A stretch of 10,168 nucleotides of DNA, from positions 1-10,168 of the forward strand of contig DATJQF010000086.1 of assembly GCA_035505995.1 (NCBI GenBank). Direction: 5' to 3'. The first letter of the stretch is position 1, and each line of letters starts with the position of its first letter. The notes under the pieces are model-generated. The model had not been told where the DNA came from, ran no database searches, and saw only the letters and a list, made by a program, of their open reading frames with translations. Shown here piece after piece: positions 9,704 to 10,168 of the stretch. The stretch is from DATJQF01 sp035505995 (lineage in GTDB: Bacteria; Bacteroidota; Bacteroidia; Bacteroidales; FEN-979). The position numbers and the translations under genes are program-made.

Positions 9704-9711
9704 GCAGTGAG

Positions 9712-10168
9712 TTAATTTTTTTCCGAAAGCCGGATATTCTTAATGATCTTGATCGCTTCGTTCCCGGTCAGCTTGCCGTAGGTTTGCTCGCTGATCATCA
9801 TCACCGGGGCCAGGGAGCAGCAGCCCAGGCACGCCACCGATTCGAGGGTAAATACACGGTCTTCGGTGGTCTGCCCGTCCCTGACTCCCAGCGCCTCTTC
9901 CAGCGCTTCGGTGATCTCCTTGGCGTTCTGCACATGGCAGGCCGTGCCGTGGCATACCTTGATGATGTGCCTGCCGACCGGGTGCAGCCGGAACTGTGCA
10001 TAAAAGGTGGCCACGCCGAACATCTCGCTCAGCTCCAGGCCTGTCTCCCTAGAGATCTTGTCGAACGCTTCTCTGGGGAGATAGCCATAAATATCCTGGG
10101 TGCCCTGCAGCAGCGGGATCAGGTTGCCTTTCTTGCCTTTGTATTTTTGGATCAGGTGATCCAGTAAT
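9712..10168 (-). CDS. NuoE/HydC-like 2Fe-2S subunit, N-terminus cut by window edge (StnA/HndA-like)
   Basis: The frame is open from the right edge to a TAA at 9712-9714, giving 151 visible residues; the family is usually slightly longer, so only a short N-terminal piece is missing. An internal ATG at 10023 is not the likely start, because the conserved helical N-terminal domain (IPLLQGTQDIYGYLP) is encoded upstream of it. The C-terminal thioredoxin-like domain carries the 2Fe-2S ligands in the usual C-x4-C plus C-x3-C arrangement: CHGTAC (visible residues 72-77) and CLGCC (113-117), the latter with an extra Cys where many homologues have Ala. GVATFYAQF just before the first Cys pair is a family hallmark. 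The protein forms the small partner of the NuoF-like subunit and passes electrons to or from its FMN. It is the first operon gene seen here; the promoter lies outside the window. Confidence 0.93.
   Translation of the reverse strand, partial: LLDHLIQKYKGKKGNLIPLLQGTQDIYGYLPREAFDKISRETGLELSEMFGVATFYAQFRLHPVGRHIIKVCHGTACHVQNAKEITEALEEALGVRDGQTTEDRVFTLESVACLGCCSLAPVMMISEQTYGKLTGNEAIKIIKNIRLSEKN

Noticed and set aside
9628..9710. AAGGAG at 9628-9633 followed by an ATG at 9636 and a 24-codon plus-strand frame
   Set aside because: The spacing between AAGGAG and the ATG is only two bases, the peptide is low-complexity and derives from the hairpin repeat, and nothing supports transcription in this direction.

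Overview
The window reads as one anaerobic redox operon on the minus strand, met head-on at its left end by the tail of an unrelated plus-strand gene. The organism is most likely an anaerobic or fermentative bacterium, perhaps in the Bacteroidota. I infer this from the abundant Fe-S flavoproteins, from internal gene starts without a recognisable Shine-Dalgarno sequence, and from a receiver/PPDK_N-type protein that I associate with that phylum. No rRNA or other decisive marker is present, so the taxonomy is tentative. The DNA is moderately GC-rich by eye.

Layout from left to right: (1) 1-666 (+), the C-terminal part of an unrecognised protein that runs in from outside the window. (2) A 56-base convergent gap with no convincing terminator. 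(3) 723-3695 (-), two receiver-like domains joined to a PPDK/PEP-synthase N-terminal ATP-grasp domain, without the phosphohistidine and PEP-binding domains. (4) 3714-4169 (-), a small ferritin-like (rubrerythrin-type) diiron protein without a rubredoxin domain. (5) 4175-7813 (-), a 1212-residue fusion of a NuoG/HydA-type 2Fe-2S domain, a GltD/NfnB-type FAD/NAD(P)H oxidoreductase, several 4Fe-4S sites and a degenerate molybdopterin-oxidoreductase domain. (6) 7849-9627 (-), a NuoF/HydB-like FMN and NADH subunit with extra ferredoxin clusters. (7) 9643-9703, a C-rich/G-rich imperfect hairpin. (8) 9712 to the right edge (-), a NuoE/HydC-like 2Fe-2S subunit missing only its extreme N-terminus.

In transcription order the operon is NuoE-like, NuoF-like, GltD-NuoG fusion, diiron protein, receiver-PPDK_N protein, with gaps of 84, 35, 5 and 18 bases. 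The first three genes match the plan of the HydABC/Bfu superfamily. Because the third subunit carries a GltD/NfnB module and no H-cluster, NiFe or formate-dehydrogenase active site, the closest described system I know of is the Sporomusa-type Nfn (Stn) electron-bifurcating transhydrogenase. The expected role is to connect NADH (NuoF-like FMN site), NADP(H) (GltD module) and ferredoxin (Fe-S chain). The two downstream genes suggest that oxygen or peroxide protection and a receiver-controlled ATP-grasp enzyme are co-expressed with it. That functional link is inference from gene order.

The most unusual items are the non-catalytic molybdopterin domain at the end of the fusion protein, the mixed NuoG/GltD Cys-His seam, and the receiver-receiver-PPDK_N protein that lacks its usual phosphotransfer domain.
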